41,271 nucleotides of DNA from Desulfovibrio sp. (GTDB taxonomy: Bacteria > Desulfobacterota > Desulfovibrionia > Desulfovibrionales > Desulfovibrionaceae). Where the stretch lies: the NCBI GenBank assembly GCA_031269345.1, contig JAISZH010000180.1:1-41271 (forward strand). Direction: 5' to 3'. The position numbers were made by a program, and so were the translations under genes. Below, piece by piece: positions 1-9,090 of the stretch (within the stretch, counting starts at the first letter, position 1; each line of letters opens with the position of its first letter). The notes beneath the pieces were generated by a model. It saw only the letters and a program-made list of their open reading frames with translations, searched no databases and was not told where the DNA came from.

Positions 1-165
1 GATGTCCCGTATGCCCCAGCGAACGAGATTCCAGATCACATACTCAAGAAAAGACACGCCGCCCACCGGGAGCAACGGCTTGGGCGTATCGTCCGTCAAC
101 TTTCCCAGGCGCGTTCCCCTACCGCCGGCAAGGACCACGGCTTGCGTGACGCAGGGGGTGGTCAT
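1..165 (-). CDS. Sugar-phosphate nucleotidyltransferase, 5' end only (HddC/RmlA-like)
   Basis: This is the first 55 codons of a leftward gene that runs off the left edge. The translation contains AVVLAGGRGTRLG followed by the DDTPKPLLPVGG segment. This is the nucleotide-binding signature (GGxGxRL plus the PKPLLP lysine motif) of enzymes that join a sugar 1-phosphate to an NTP to make NDP-sugar. The start at 165 is the ATG nearest the conserved N-terminus; the ribosome site is weak. Because a HddA-like heptose kinase lies in the same cluster (19307-20290), a heptose-1-phosphate guanylyltransferase (HddC-like) role is attractive. The substrate cannot be read from this fragment, so a glucose- or mannose-1-phosphate enzyme is equally possible. 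Confidence 0.85.
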   Translation of the reverse strand, partial: MTTPCVTQAVVLAGGRGTRLGKLTDDTPKPLLPVGGVSFLEYVIWNLVRWGIRDI

Positions 166-237
166 GGACGCGCACCTGTCAAGGATAGGAAAGCGTATTC
201 CGCGCCCCCGGCCGGACCGGAGCAACGGCAGGTTGTC

Positions 238-1176
238 TTACACATTCCCGTAGATCGTGTTTTTGATCATGGTGTAGCCCTTGATCAGTTCTTTTATGCC
301 CATGTCGAGCGAAAAACGCGGTTTGAAGCCCGTTGCTTCGATTTTGGCGTTGGAAACGATGTAGTCGCGCTGGTCCGGATCCTTGCCCAACGGCGCTTCT
401 AGAAACACGAAGGACGGCAAATGCTTTTGAATGCGTTCGCACAGTTCCTTTTTGGACACATTGGCGTCGGACAGCCCGACGTTATATATTTGGCCCTTCA
501 TGGAAGAATGTTTTGATATGGCATGGAGGAAGACCGCACTCACGTCACGCACATGCAGGTAATTGCGTTTGAAATGGCTTTCAAAAAGCACCACAAAACG
601 GTCATACACGGCGCGATAGGTGAAGTCGTTCACCAGAAGATCAGTGCGCATGCGCGGTGACATGCCGAATACCGTGGCCAGACGGAAGCTGACGGCCCCG
701 GGGTGCTGCAAAAACGCCTTTTCCACTTCCACCTTTTCCACCGCATAATGGGAAATGGGGTTGAGGGGCGATTCCTCCGTGCAGTAGTTGTTCTCATCGC
801 CTTTGCCGTACGCGCTGTTGGTGGTGGGCATGAGCAGCATCTGATCTTTGCCGGCCAGCTTCAGCAGCAGAAACACCGCATCACGATTGGTGGAGGTGGC
901 GCCGATGGGATCTCTGGAGCAGAGCGGCGCTCCCACAAGCGCGGCCAGAGGAATGACGACGTCCGCCTTGACCAGCAGGGGCTTCATGGTTTCTTCCGAG
1001 CGGATATCCCCGCGCACGATGGAAAAATTGGGATCGGCGCACACATGGGCCAGGCTGTTCTGCTTGTACATGAAGTTGTCCAGAACCGTGACCTTGTGCC
1101 CGGCCGCCAGAAGGTCCGGAACCAGAATGGAGCCGATGTAGCCGGCCCCGCCGGTGACGAGAATGTTATGTGACAT
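238..1176 (-). CDS. NAD-dependent epimerase/dehydratase (extended SDR family)
   Basis: A 312-residue cytoplasmic nucleotide-sugar modifying enzyme. The N-terminus carries the Rossmann glycine motif GGAGYIG (residues about 9-15). VLDN follows the second strand. The catalytic YxxxK is seen as YAVEK, with an upstream TTNSAYG supplying the active-site Ser/Thr. Length matches extended SDRs (310-350 residues). The start at 1176 has a GAGG ribosome site 6-7 bases upstream. It starts 8 bases after the pyruvyltransferase gene's stop, so the two are probably one transcript. Known family members are UDP-hexose 4-epimerases, dTDP-glucose dehydratases and heptose epimerases; motifs alone do not decide the substrate. 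Its place beside a sugar nucleotidyltransferase supports a role in making an NDP-sugar for the surface glycan. Confidence 0.85.
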   Translation of the reverse strand: MSHNILVTGGAGYIGSILVPDLLAAGHKVTVLDNFMYKQNSLAHVCADPNFSIVRGDIRSEETMKPLLVKADVVIPLAALVGAPLCSRDPIGATSTNRDAVFLLLKLAGKDQMLLMPTTNSAYGKGDENNYCTEESPLNPISHYAVEKVEVEKAFLQHPGAVSFRLATVFGMSPRMRTDLLVNDFTYRAVYDRFVVLFESHFKRNYLHVRDVSAVFLHAISKHSSMKGQIYNVGLSDANVSKKELCERIQKHLPSFVFLEAPLGKDPDQRDYIVSNAKIEATGFKPRFSLDMGIKELIKGYTMIKNTIYGNV

Positions 1177-1183
1177 GGATACC

Positions 1184-2710
1184 TCACTTTTCGCTAAAAG
1201 TTGCCGCCAGTTGTTGTCTGGCTCCGTTATGAGAAGGATCTAACTCGTTGGCGCGTTTCAATTCCATTCTGGCCTCATTTACACGGCCCGTTTCTATAAA
1301 CAGACATCCCCTGTGGTAGCGGACCCAAAATTCCGAAAACCCAGCCTCCAGGGATTTCTGATAATACTCAAGTGCCTGAGCGTATTGTTTCAATTGATGA
1401 CAGGAATAGGCCAGCTTGTACGCAATATCAGCTATGGAGCTTTGGTGGTCAGCTATGGCTCTTTGGTGGAACTCATTGCATCTGCGAGTGTAGCTGATGA
1501 AAAAATCTGTCATTTCCGGCGAATACTTTTGGGGAGGCGTTTGATAAGGTTCTTCAAGCAGTTGTTTGCAGCGAGTTATGTTACCTAAGGCCGCTTTTGA
1601 AGCCTGATTGGCCGCTACAGACAAAACTCGTCTATGATGCTCACGCTGAAGCCACAAGTCTTTTAGTCTGGCAACAAGGATGTCGGGAACAACCGCCTGA
1701 ATGTCCATGGCATATTCGCCCAACCCCAGGGAATCGAGAACGTTGAACATCTTCTGGTCGTAAACCAGACCTATCATGGGTACCGCGTTTTTCACCGCGA
1801 ATATGGCTGGATGCAGCCTCATGCAAATAGCCAAGTCGCAAGCGCCGATCAGAGCGGAAGCTTCACCCGGGCGCAAATAATCCGTCAAAAGTTTATAGGG
1901 CACAGGCGGGTCAAGAGATTCGGCGATACGCCGTAAAACGGTCACGTCATCGTCCAGAGCATCACTGGCTCTGGTATCGAAGGGCAGGAACAAGACCGAG
2001 CCGCCATGCGCACGGCAAAAGGCATTGATGGCCTCGGCCACGGCCTTTTCAAGCGCCGGCTGGTCGCCGCAAAAATCCCATTGCCGCAGAACAACCGCCA
2101 GGCAGGGTTTCGGCAGGGTTCGGGCGCCCCCGAAGAGTTCGGTAAACAGTTCACCGTGGATATTGTTCAGGCGAAAAGCCGGGTCAGCCGTCACCTCCAT
2201 GTCTTTGTCGGCAAGGAGCGGAAGCTCTTTCAGCAATGCAACGGATTTATGATCCCTCAAAGTCACTGCCGAGCAGGCCGCGACCCCCAAGCTGATATCC
2301 CTCTTGGCGAAATCGGATTTAATATAACTGGCCCCGGCGGCAAAAACCATGGCAGGCTTGCCGTGGATCAGGGCCATGAGCGGCGCCCCGTAAACAATGC
2401 CGAAGCTGCCTGGGGTGTTTGACTGGTTGAGCAGGAGATTGTCGGGATATTCAAGGTAATCGTTGAAGATGCCCCCTCCTCCGAGCAAGACGGCGTCGCT
2501 TTCGGCCACAGCCATCCAGACGGCTTGAAAATCGGCCCAATATACCCCGTGCACCCCGAGCTGGCTTTCCAATTGCTTAACATCCTGTCCGACCACCGTG
2601 AATGCGGCCTCAGGGAAAACCGTCCGCAGATCATCCAACATGGAAGTCAACACGGCGTCGTCGCCTACATTTTTAAAGCCGTAATAGCCAACTATGACTA
2701 TTGATCTCAT
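1184..2710 (-). CDS. Polysaccharide pyruvyl transferase-family protein with C-terminal TPR
   Basis: A 508-residue protein. The first ~380 residues resemble the polysaccharide pyruvyl transferase family (CsaB/WcaK type), which moves pyruvate from phosphoenolpyruvate to a sugar as a ketal. Visible signs are YYGFKNVGDDAVL near the N-terminus, LGGGGIFND, and the later MRLHPAIFA and VYDQKMFN segments. The last ~110 residues are TPR-like and end with a module (GFSEFWVRYHRG...) that also occurs on the next gene upstream. I chose the ATG at 2710 rather than a GTG two codons earlier because a full AGGAGGT sits just upstream of it. The family is sometimes annotated as glycosyltransferase-like, so pyruvyl transfer is family knowledge and not shown here. 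Confidence 0.82.
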   Translation of the reverse strand: MRSIVIVGYYGFKNVGDDAVLTSMLDDLRTVFPEAAFTVVGQDVKQLESQLGVHGVYWADFQAVWMAVAESDAVLLGGGGIFNDYLEYPDNLLLNQSNTPGSFGIVYGAPLMALIHGKPAMVFAAGASYIKSDFAKRDISLGVAACSAVTLRDHKSVALLKELPLLADKDMEVTADPAFRLNNIHGELFTELFGGARTLPKPCLAVVLRQWDFCGDQPALEKAVAEAINAFCRAHGGSVLFLPFDTRASDALDDDVTVLRRIAESLDPPVPYKLLTDYLRPGEASALIGACDLAICMRLHPAIFAVKNAVPMIGLVYDQKMFNVLDSLGLGEYAMDIQAVVPDILVARLKDLWLQREHHRRVLSVAANQASKAALGNITRCKQLLEEPYQTPPQKYSPEMTDFFISYTRRCNEFHQRAIADHQSSIADIAYKLAYSCHQLKQYAQALEYYQKSLEAGFSEFWVRYHRGCLFIETGRVNEARMELKRANELDPSHNGARQQLAATFSEK

Positions 2711-2739
2711 AGGCACCTCCTATACCATTACACCACTTC

Positions 2740-4194
2740 TCAGCGACGCAACAAGTTAATCAATTTCCCAGCCTGATTTTCGGCTTGTATCCTCTCGACA
2801 GCGGCTGCCAGCTGTTGTTTTGCACCTTCATGGTGGGGATCTAATTCGTGGGCACGCGCAAGGTCGGCCTTGGCCTCGTCCGGGCGCTCGAGATCCAAAA
2901 GCAAACTACCCCGATTGTAGCGTACCCAGAATTCGGAAAAACCTTTATCCAATGCAGCTTGGTAATATTTCAGGGCCGCGTCATGCTCTTTTTGAGAATG
3001 GAGAGCAAACGCTTTATGATATAACTGAGTCGCAGAAAAATGCTGGTCCGGCCATCCGGAAATTTTTAACAAAAAGCTATTGTAGTCACCGCGCTCAAAA
3101 GCCGCAGTTGCTTCCTGCTGGTAGCCTCCCTGCAGATTGTTGATGCTAGTTTGGCAGTTCATATTGCAGCGGCAATTATTCCAGCAATATCGATAGTCAT
3201 CCGCAATGAGTAATTGTCTGAGACACGAGGCGCTTTCACTTGTAACGATTTCGTCAAAAGACTGAAAATTAATATTACCTATCGGGTAGTTATTCAAATT
3301 ACAACAGGGCAAAACATCACCATCGGGAAGAACAAGAAACCCATTCCACGGCAATAAGCATCTTGTCAAAGAATGATCAAATGCTCCATAAGACCATTCT
3401 GAATAACGATTCCTACTTCTCACAGGTTCAATTTTATTAAGAAAATCTTGTTTTTCTTTTTGATAGGCAGGAGATCCAACAATGTCATTCAATACAAGAA
3501 GATTGTTATATAAAGGGGGGAAGTTAAGAAGTTTGACGTCAATATAGTCCGCACAAAAAACTTTAAATTTTATAGCTTCATAAAGGGATATTCTTATCTT
3601 ATCATTCCAAGGCACCTTTTCATTATTGCTATATAGTATTTGGACATTAACCCCATGCCTTAATCCCAAGCGAATGAAGGGGATGATATCAACGACAGAA
3701 GAAGGGGTCACTACCATAGATATGCAGTTAATTAAGGGAAATTCCGCTGTTCGATGGGAATCTGAAAGTGCGAGGAAATTTTCCCAGATCTTTTGATATG
3801 GGTATCTTCCTTTGTCTATCAGAGTTTGGGCTATGTCTGCGTTTGTAGCATCAAGAGAGTAGTTCACCAGTACGTTATTTGCCATGCAAAGTTCAATCCA
3901 CCGTGAGTCAAAAGCCAAGCCATTGGTCACCAGTGACAGAATTGTTGTTGAATTGCATGAGCGCACAAATGGTATATAGTCATCCATGCCGCTTAATATC
4001 GTGACCTCGCCACCAATCAAATTCAGCAATGCGCTATTCTCATATACCGGCTTGAGCTTATTATATAGCACATCATGCGAAAGCATTTCTTGCGAAAAAC
4101 AACTTTGATAGCAAAAATTATGGCGCATATTGCACGCCAAACTCAGCGTGATACAAGAAACTAAATCTTTTCTTTCGTTTTGTATCGGTTCCAT
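2740..4194 (-). CDS. Radical SAM/SPASM-like protein with C-terminal TPR; altered cluster motif
   Basis: A 484-residue protein. The N-terminus has LACNMRHNFCYQSC, the expected place for the radical SAM CxxxCxxC [4Fe-4S] site, but the second cysteine is histidine (C21, H25, C28; an extra C32 follows). An SPASM-type auxiliary cluster region is present: C279, C297-C298 and then C337, C341, C343, C347. The last ~110 residues are TPR-like. The start at 4194 (ATG) has GAGAG 7 bases upstream and is preferred over a TTG 15 codons earlier. SPASM enzymes usually modify peptides or proteins, and several sit in glycan clusters with unknown roles. The Cys-to-His change could mean an unusual ligand set or loss of SAM activity. 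The reading frame is intact, so it is not an obvious pseudogene. Base composition is more AT-rich than its left neighbours. Confidence 0.78.
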   Translation of the reverse strand: MEPIQNERKDLVSCITLSLACNMRHNFCYQSCFSQEMLSHDVLYNKLKPVYENSALLNLIGGEVTILSGMDDYIPFVRSCNSTTILSLVTNGLAFDSRWIELCMANNVLVNYSLDATNADIAQTLIDKGRYPYQKIWENFLALSDSHRTAEFPLINCISMVVTPSSVVDIIPFIRLGLRHGVNVQILYSNNEKVPWNDKIRISLYEAIKFKVFCADYIDVKLLNFPPLYNNLLVLNDIVGSPAYQKEKQDFLNKIEPVRSRNRYSEWSYGAFDHSLTRCLLPWNGFLVLPDGDVLPCCNLNNYPIGNINFQSFDEIVTSESASCLRQLLIADDYRYCWNNCRCNMNCQTSINNLQGGYQQEATAAFERGDYNSFLLKISGWPDQHFSATQLYHKAFALHSQKEHDAALKYYQAALDKGFSEFWVRYNRGSLLLDLERPDEAKADLARAHELDPHHEGAKQQLAAAVERIQAENQAGKLINLLRR

Positions 4195-4852
4195 AATATA
4201 TCTCTCATTATCGATAAAAAAATGTTTTGCAATCAACAATATTCTTAAATCCGGAAGAAAGAAAAATTGCGCTGGAAGAAAAATGTATTACGTACATTTT
4301 TTGAGGAGTATGGGCACTCTCCTCCTAATTTTTTGCATGATTTCTCTCTCAATTCATCATGGCACTCCATCATGATAGAGTCATGCGCTGGATTATGCGA
4401 TCGGCTTCTCCCGCAACCTTTTTTCCTATTCCGGCAAAATATTGTCCGGCGCGCCCTGATTCACCACCTTCCCCCCTTCCACCCACACGACCTCGTCGCA
4501 TCCGGGCACAGTGCTCAGTCGGTGCGCGATGATCACCGTGGTGTTCCTTCCTTTCATCTACATTTTTTTCGTAGCACATTGGTAATAAAGGGAATAACCT
4601 CGTGCATCCTTACAAGGAAAAACCTAAACTACCCTGCTGAGTATGACAAATAACTCTACAAAAGCCAGTACAAAATAGAAATTATATTCGACTGACTTAA
4701 AGATTGGCATAGAATCGCCATACGCTACACCCGATGTGCATATCACTTTCTTTTCCGACATATGCATCACGATCGTTGTTATCTTCTATCTTAATTAGTG
4801 CATCCTGATCTTAAACAACAAATTTATTGGCTCAAATAATGAGATTTGATTT
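4195..4852. other. AT-rich gap holding only a transporter-gene remnant
   Basis: Between the radical SAM gene and the HAD-UbiA gene I see no intact coding region. The only recognisable content is the decayed ABC transporter 3' fragment at about 4376-4560. The flanking parts, especially 4561-4852, are AT-rich with no long open frame, tRNA or clear terminator. A promoter for the leftward genes may lie here, but I could not pick a convincing -35/-10 pair in such AT-rich sequence. Confidence 0.6.
4376..4560 (-). pseudogene. Decayed 3' fragment of the ABC exporter gene
   Basis: Read on the minus strand, this encodes VIIAHRLSTVPGCDEVVWVEG and then KVVNQGAPDNILPE followed by an in-frame TAG. This is nearly the same as the C-terminal end of the intact ABC transporter at 9244-11070 (VIIAHRLSTVAGCDEVVWVEE, then KVVDQGAPNRILPE). 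DNA identity is high, including a long unbroken match over about 4380-4417 versus 9231-9268. The copy lacks everything upstream of the H-loop histidine region, carries an early stop and has small indels. It lies in the same orientation as the intact gene, about 4.85 kb away. It is a relic of a duplication or recombination and is not a working gene. Confidence 0.88.
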
Positions 4853-6301
4853 CTATATCGAAGCAATTGTAACTAAAACACCTATCGTGATACAAGCAAG
4901 GCTATTTTTATCTGTGAGAACAAATATTACAGGATCATCAAGCATTTTACCACGGTGCATAATGAAAAGCATGCGCCCGTACCAATAAAGAATGGTCGGG
5001 CAAAGCATCCAGAGCAGCCATGGTTTACTGTACAGGGATAAAGCATTAAGACTGTCAATGTAGAGCATCAGAATAATTTCAGCACTAAAGCCCGCGCAGA
5101 CCGTCATCGTTTCCAACAGGCTTTTGTCCGCCATGATATAAGCCCGACCCCGAACGTTGCTATCGCCGTCAGCGGTACGCATATTGAATTCGGCAACTCT
5201 CTTAATCAAGGCGAGGCCAAGAAAAATGAAGAAGCTGAAACTAAGTGCCCAGTTGGAAAGGCTGAGAGCCAAAGTCGCTGCCCCCGCCCCCATACGAATG
5301 CAATAGAGGCTAGCCAGGACGATAATATCAATAAAAATCAAGCGTTTTAGCCGGAAGGAATAAAAAAGTGTTAGAAGATAATACCCGATTAACACTATGC
5401 CAAATGGAGGCGGTAGAAACAAGGTGCACAACGCGCCAACGCAAAGGCCAAGCAAAATAAGCGGCGGACCTTGCCACAACGGGATGAGACCCGCAGCAAA
5501 AGGGCGTGCCTTTTTAAGCGTGTGGCTTCTATCGGCGGGTAAATCAAGCAGGTCATTCAAAATATAGGCCGACGACGCACAGGCACAAAAAGCAAGAGCT
5601 GCTATACAGCACAACAATATGGATTTGAGAGTAAACTGGTGAGCCAGAAACATTGGAGCAAAAATCAAAACATTTTTTGCCCATTGCGCTACACGTAATC
5701 CTTTCAAATATACGCGCAAAGTAACCGGTGATAACGAATCAAGGCAGCGGCAGGTAACGCCCGCTTTTTTGACTGCGCGCAATAACATCGCGTCCCCGGA
5801 ACCAACGTATAAGGCTTCTCTGCATGATTTCCAGACAGGAATATCTGCGTTTGAATCTCCGATATAATCAAACCCGCTTGCGCCAAAATAGGAACAGAGC
5901 AACTCTGCTTTGGGGCTCCCCTTCAGGTTGACGCCATCTGAAGCAAAGACCCCTGCGAAGCAGTCCATACGAGCGGCAACAGCTTCAGCGATTCGTCGGT
6001 CAGCGGCAGTAGCCAAGTATATAGGCCGCCCCTCATTTTGCGCTTTTTGCAACTCGCCCAAAACAGCATCATTAAGCGGCCAAGTTGTAACACCTTTAAG
6101 ACTATACTCTGACAGCATGCTTTTAAGTACGGTAATACCGCTGAACAGCCAAAAAGGAATGAGCAGTGTCCGCCAGGGACGGGTCGCCAGAAGGGCATAA
6201 AAACCTTCCCATAACGAATCTGTCTTAATTAGTGTTCCATCAAGATCCGTTACAAGAGGAATGGGGGGATTGAGAGTTGTAGATGGTATTGTTGATATCA
6301 T
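4853..6301 (-). CDS. HAD phosphatase-UbiA prenyltransferase fusion
   Basis: A 482-residue two-domain protein. Residues ~15-195 are a HAD-type phosphatase: motif I is DLDGTLIKTD (nucleophile D19, acid D21) and the acidic motif is GDSNADIPVW. Residues ~205-482 form a polytopic UbiA-family prenyltransferase with the Mg/diphosphate motif NDLLDLPADR, followed by KKARPFAAG and a second aspartate-containing region after the middle helices. In mycobacteria a UbiA homologue transfers phosphoribose to a polyprenyl phosphate, and a phosphatase then removes the 5' phosphate. A HAD-UbiA fusion would fit both steps, so a polyprenyl-phosphate-linked sugar donor for glycan assembly is a reasonable inference. 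Quinone or other aromatic prenylation is less likely in this locus. Composition is AT-rich, like its two upstream neighbours. Confidence 0.82.
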   Translation of the reverse strand: MISTIPSTTLNPPIPLVTDLDGTLIKTDSLWEGFYALLATRPWRTLLIPFWLFSGITVLKSMLSEYSLKGVTTWPLNDAVLGELQKAQNEGRPIYLATAADRRIAEAVAARMDCFAGVFASDGVNLKGSPKAELLCSYFGASGFDYIGDSNADIPVWKSCREALYVGSGDAMLLRAVKKAGVTCRCLDSLSPVTLRVYLKGLRVAQWAKNVLIFAPMFLAHQFTLKSILLCCIAALAFCACASSAYILNDLLDLPADRSHTLKKARPFAAGLIPLWQGPPLILLGLCVGALCTLFLPPPFGIVLIGYYLLTLFYSFRLKRLIFIDIIVLASLYCIRMGAGAATLALSLSNWALSFSFFIFLGLALIKRVAEFNMRTADGDSNVRGRAYIMADKSLLETMTVCAGFSAEIILMLYIDSLNALSLYSKPWLLWMLCPTILYWYGRMLFIMHRGKMLDDPVIFVLTDKNSLACITIGVLVTIASI

Positions 6302-6612
6302 ATTGTAAAAGTTCAGCAGTTAAAAGTTGATTATGATGGCAATTTAATTATTAAGAAATAAACACATAGAAATATTATAGAAAAAAATACAAAAGTATAT
6401 GTATCGATAAAAAATTGAAAATGTTGTGACATCAGCATCATAAAGATATTCTGTACTACAGCATCCATTCTGCAATTTATATGGCTGAACACATAAGCAT
6501 GCGTAAATCATAAGGGCACATTATAGTTTACAGTGGCTCATGAAAATATTTATCCATCATCGTCTGTTACAAGCCGGAGACAATATCACAACATTGGCCA
6601 CTCCATCCTTAC
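6302..6612. other. AT-rich intergenic spacer, nothing recognisable
   Basis: 311 bases between the HAD-UbiA gene and the membrane-protein gene. The sequence is very AT-rich with stops in all frames. I found no hairpin with a T tract, no RNA gene and no transposase relic. It may hold the promoter of the HAD-UbiA gene. Confidence 0.5.
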
Positions 6613-8283
6613 TTACTCATTAATCATGTATGAAAAAAAATACATCTGCTGTACAGGCCTTCCACTTTGCTCGCAAACACTTTTCGGAACATGGTTGTAT
6701 GAAATACCATAATGCTTTAAAAGGTTATCATAGTAAGAATTCAAATTCGGAAGACACAAGGTAATGGATTGTTTCCCCAAAGTCTGATCTGCTAATGCTT
6801 TGAGTCTGGCATCCATCTCACGGGTGAAATTAATATTAGCGCTTGTATACAAAAACAAATTAAGAAAAATCGCACATAGAAAACCGGAAAACATCGGTAG
6901 AGATAGTTTGCGCGCTAACGGATACGTTTCCTCTTTCAAAACCAGTGGCACCATAGCCGCGCCAAAGTATAATTGCGGAGCATAACGTGCCCACCATCCT
7001 TCAGGATGAATAAAGATAGTCAGCAAAATATACGAAGCAATCAAACCCAATAAATACCAGTTGGCTTTATAACAAAGCAGCAGCGCACCCCCCAAAAGCA
7101 TGCATAGAAAAAACTCCGGCCCCCATCCGGCTATCCTGACATCATTTACACCACTCATATACCAAGCGCGTTGTGTTATAGAACCAGGAATTACGTTGAT
7201 CGTAGCGTTATACGGCCGAACTAAATTGTCTGTATCAGAGAGAGAAGACTTTATTACCTTGATAAATCTGTTTCTTCCCTGGAAATTTTCCGGCATGTTT
7301 GCTGTGAGAATGTCGATTTTATTTTCTCCTTCCAATGGATGCATGATATGTTTGCCGCTCAGAATATTGGTAATATACGGCTGAAATCCAAATAGGCCGA
7401 AACCAATCCCAAAAGTAAGAATAAAGAGAGGGAGATATCTTTTTGCTGTCTTCAAAAAGCTTCGACTCTCGTACAACCCTACACATCCAAATAGTAAAAA
7501 TGCAGTACTCGGGTATAATACTCCAGACATTTTAGTTGCAATGACAAATGAAGATGCAGCGAAAAACATAGTTTTATCAAGAATTAAATCATCTTTTAAA
7601 ATTAAAAGCATTGATGCAATTATAATATAAGCACAGTTTGCCATGGCACAGTCAATATAATACGTATATAATTGAGAAACCATGACCGGATTGAAGGTAA
7701 CAAGCAAGGCCATTATTAAATTTTTCCACAAGGCAATATTATATACACCTCCCAAGCGTAAGCTGTAGGCAAATGTTGTAGCAATGAAGATAAACTGTAA
7801 AAACGCTGATGCATTGACAGCGGGCCAAATTTTGAAAATTTCAGCACAAAAGAGTTCATATATTTTTGGATAGCTATCACTCCACATATTCCCAGTAGAT
7901 GTAAAAAATAAATTAACACCGGCAGCAGCAGAAGTGGTTGTCCATTGGTGATACCCTAAACCATCACAAGAAAAATCAGGATACACTAATCCAAGAAGTA
8001 AAAATACTGCCAGCACAAATAGTGTAACGAATAATGCAATAGCGTTGGCCCGTAAGTTTTTCAAAATACGGGCACTCAATATAGATGTAATTATTATGGC
8101 CAAAGGTAATATTGAACGAGTCGAAGTAAACTTGGTCACCAACAGCAAAGTAATCAAAAGTGATGATATAAAAATTAACATCATACCAAAAAAGCTGGCA
8201 AATGTCGCATATGTCAGCAAACATTGGCTGCCCATCATAGCGTTATTCTGCTTCTCATTCTCTGCCAGATATGCCCAAGTCAT
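6613..8283 (-). CDS. Polytopic membrane protein, possible GT-C-fold glycosyltransferase
   Basis: A 556-residue protein with about ten hydrophobic segments across residues ~25-470 and a soluble C-terminal tail of about 80 residues. The first large loop contains LVYPDFSCDGLGYHQW. Acidic residues in the first extracytoplasmic loop are where GT-C enzymes (PMT/ArnT-like, using polyprenyl-phosphate sugars) keep their catalytic Asp, so a lipid-linked-sugar glycosyltransferase is possible. I do not recognise a named family. The start at 8283 has GGAG 6 bases upstream. The gene shares the low GC of the 4.2-9.2 kb segment. Pairing with a HAD-UbiA enzyme that could make polyprenyl-phosphate-sugar strengthens the guess. 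A flippase or polymerase would be the alternatives. Confidence 0.6.
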   Translation of the reverse strand: MTWAYLAENEKQNNAMMGSQCLLTYATFASFFGMMLIFISSLLITLLLVTKFTSTRSILPLAIIITSILSARILKNLRANAIALFVTLFVLAVFLLLGLVYPDFSCDGLGYHQWTTTSAAAGVNLFFTSTGNMWSDSYPKIYELFCAEIFKIWPAVNASAFLQFIFIATTFAYSLRLGGVYNIALWKNLIMALLVTFNPVMVSQLYTYYIDCAMANCAYIIIASMLLILKDDLILDKTMFFAASSFVIATKMSGVLYPSTAFLLFGCVGLYESRSFLKTAKRYLPLFILTFGIGFGLFGFQPYITNILSGKHIMHPLEGENKIDILTANMPENFQGRNRFIKVIKSSLSDTDNLVRPYNATINVIPGSITQRAWYMSGVNDVRIAGWGPEFFLCMLLGGALLLCYKANWYLLGLIASYILLTIFIHPEGWWARYAPQLYFGAAMVPLVLKEETYPLARKLSLPMFSGFLCAIFLNLFLYTSANINFTREMDARLKALADQTLGKQSITLCLPNLNSYYDNLLKHYGISYNHVPKSVCEQSGRPVQQMYFFSYMINE

Positions 8284-8361
8284 TTGCGCTCCATTAATTT
8301 CAGTTGATCATACCGGAATTTTTCGGGAGAGACTTGATATTTCATGCGTGAAATACTCCAA

Positions 8362-9090
8362 CTATCGGCGCCTAAAAATACGCAATTGATGGCTATATAA
8401 AAAACGTGAATAATCACTGGATCTCTCAAGAACAAAGCCAGCCTCTTCAGTCCAAGACAAAATATTCTCTACGGGCACAAGGTTAATATATTGACCCGCC
8501 ATTATCCGATCATGCAGCCAATTCCAATAACGATGCGTTAGCGGGAAAAGATTCATGTCCTTGTAGCAAAGTAACCCGCCACGTTTCACATGAGAGAGCT
8601 TATCCATGAAAAAACTATGCTGGTCTTTTACTGGAATGTGATGCATCACATCAATCATGGACACCGCATCAAACTCACCGTTGATCAACGGACTAGAACT
8701 GAACGTCAAGTCAGCGTTAAAACTTGATGCTGCTTTGCGTGCGTCACGCAGGGCTGCTTCTGCTACGTCAACGCCAGTACCCTGCCTGATCAACCCAAGA
8801 GAGCAAAGCAATAAAAGCAGATTACCTGTACCGCAGCCGATATCCAACACTGTATCTTGTCCTTGCAGCACTGTGACCAATGGCCCGTAGGGGCATATCC
8901 AGGGACGCAACCAAGCCAAAATACGAGATTTCTTGCTACATTCACCATACATGGCGTAAAGTTTGCGCCCGTACACCTGCTCCTGCTGAAAATCAATCTC
9001 CAGTTTCATATGACCCCAGAGATAGGTTGGCTGTCTCAGCTGGTTGTTCAGTTCCGCAGTGGAGTGGCTTGGAACAATAATAAAATTCAT
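8362..9090 (-). CDS. Class I SAM-dependent methyltransferase
   Basis: A 242-residue cytoplasmic enzyme. The SAM-binding motif I is VLDIGCGTGNLLLLL (residues ~80-95), followed by the acidic motif II end (GVDVAEAAL) and MIDVMHHIP, where motif IV/post-II is expected. The C-terminal half is shorter and variable, as usual for substrate-recognition regions. The acceptor cannot be read from the motifs; location in a polysaccharide locus suggests a sugar or lipid-carrier substrate. It is the rightmost gene of the AT-rich segment: its stop lies 78 bases before the membrane-protein start, and 153 bases separate it from the ABC gene upstream. Confidence 0.85.
   Translation of the reverse strand: MNFIIVPSHSTAELNNQLRQPTYLWGHMKLEIDFQQEQVYGRKLYAMYGECSKKSRILAWLRPWICPYGPLVTVLQGQDTVLDIGCGTGNLLLLLCSLGLIRQGTGVDVAEAALRDARKAASSFNADLTFSSSPLINGEFDAVSMIDVMHHIPVKDQHSFFMDKLSHVKRGGLLCYKDMNLFPLTHRYWNWLHDRIMAGQYINLVPVENILSWTEEAGFVLERSSDYSRFLYSHQLRIFRRR

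Noticed and set aside
4370-4579. A small minus-strand gene of 69 codons
   Set aside because: It is an out-of-frame reading of the decayed ABC transporter 3' fragment.
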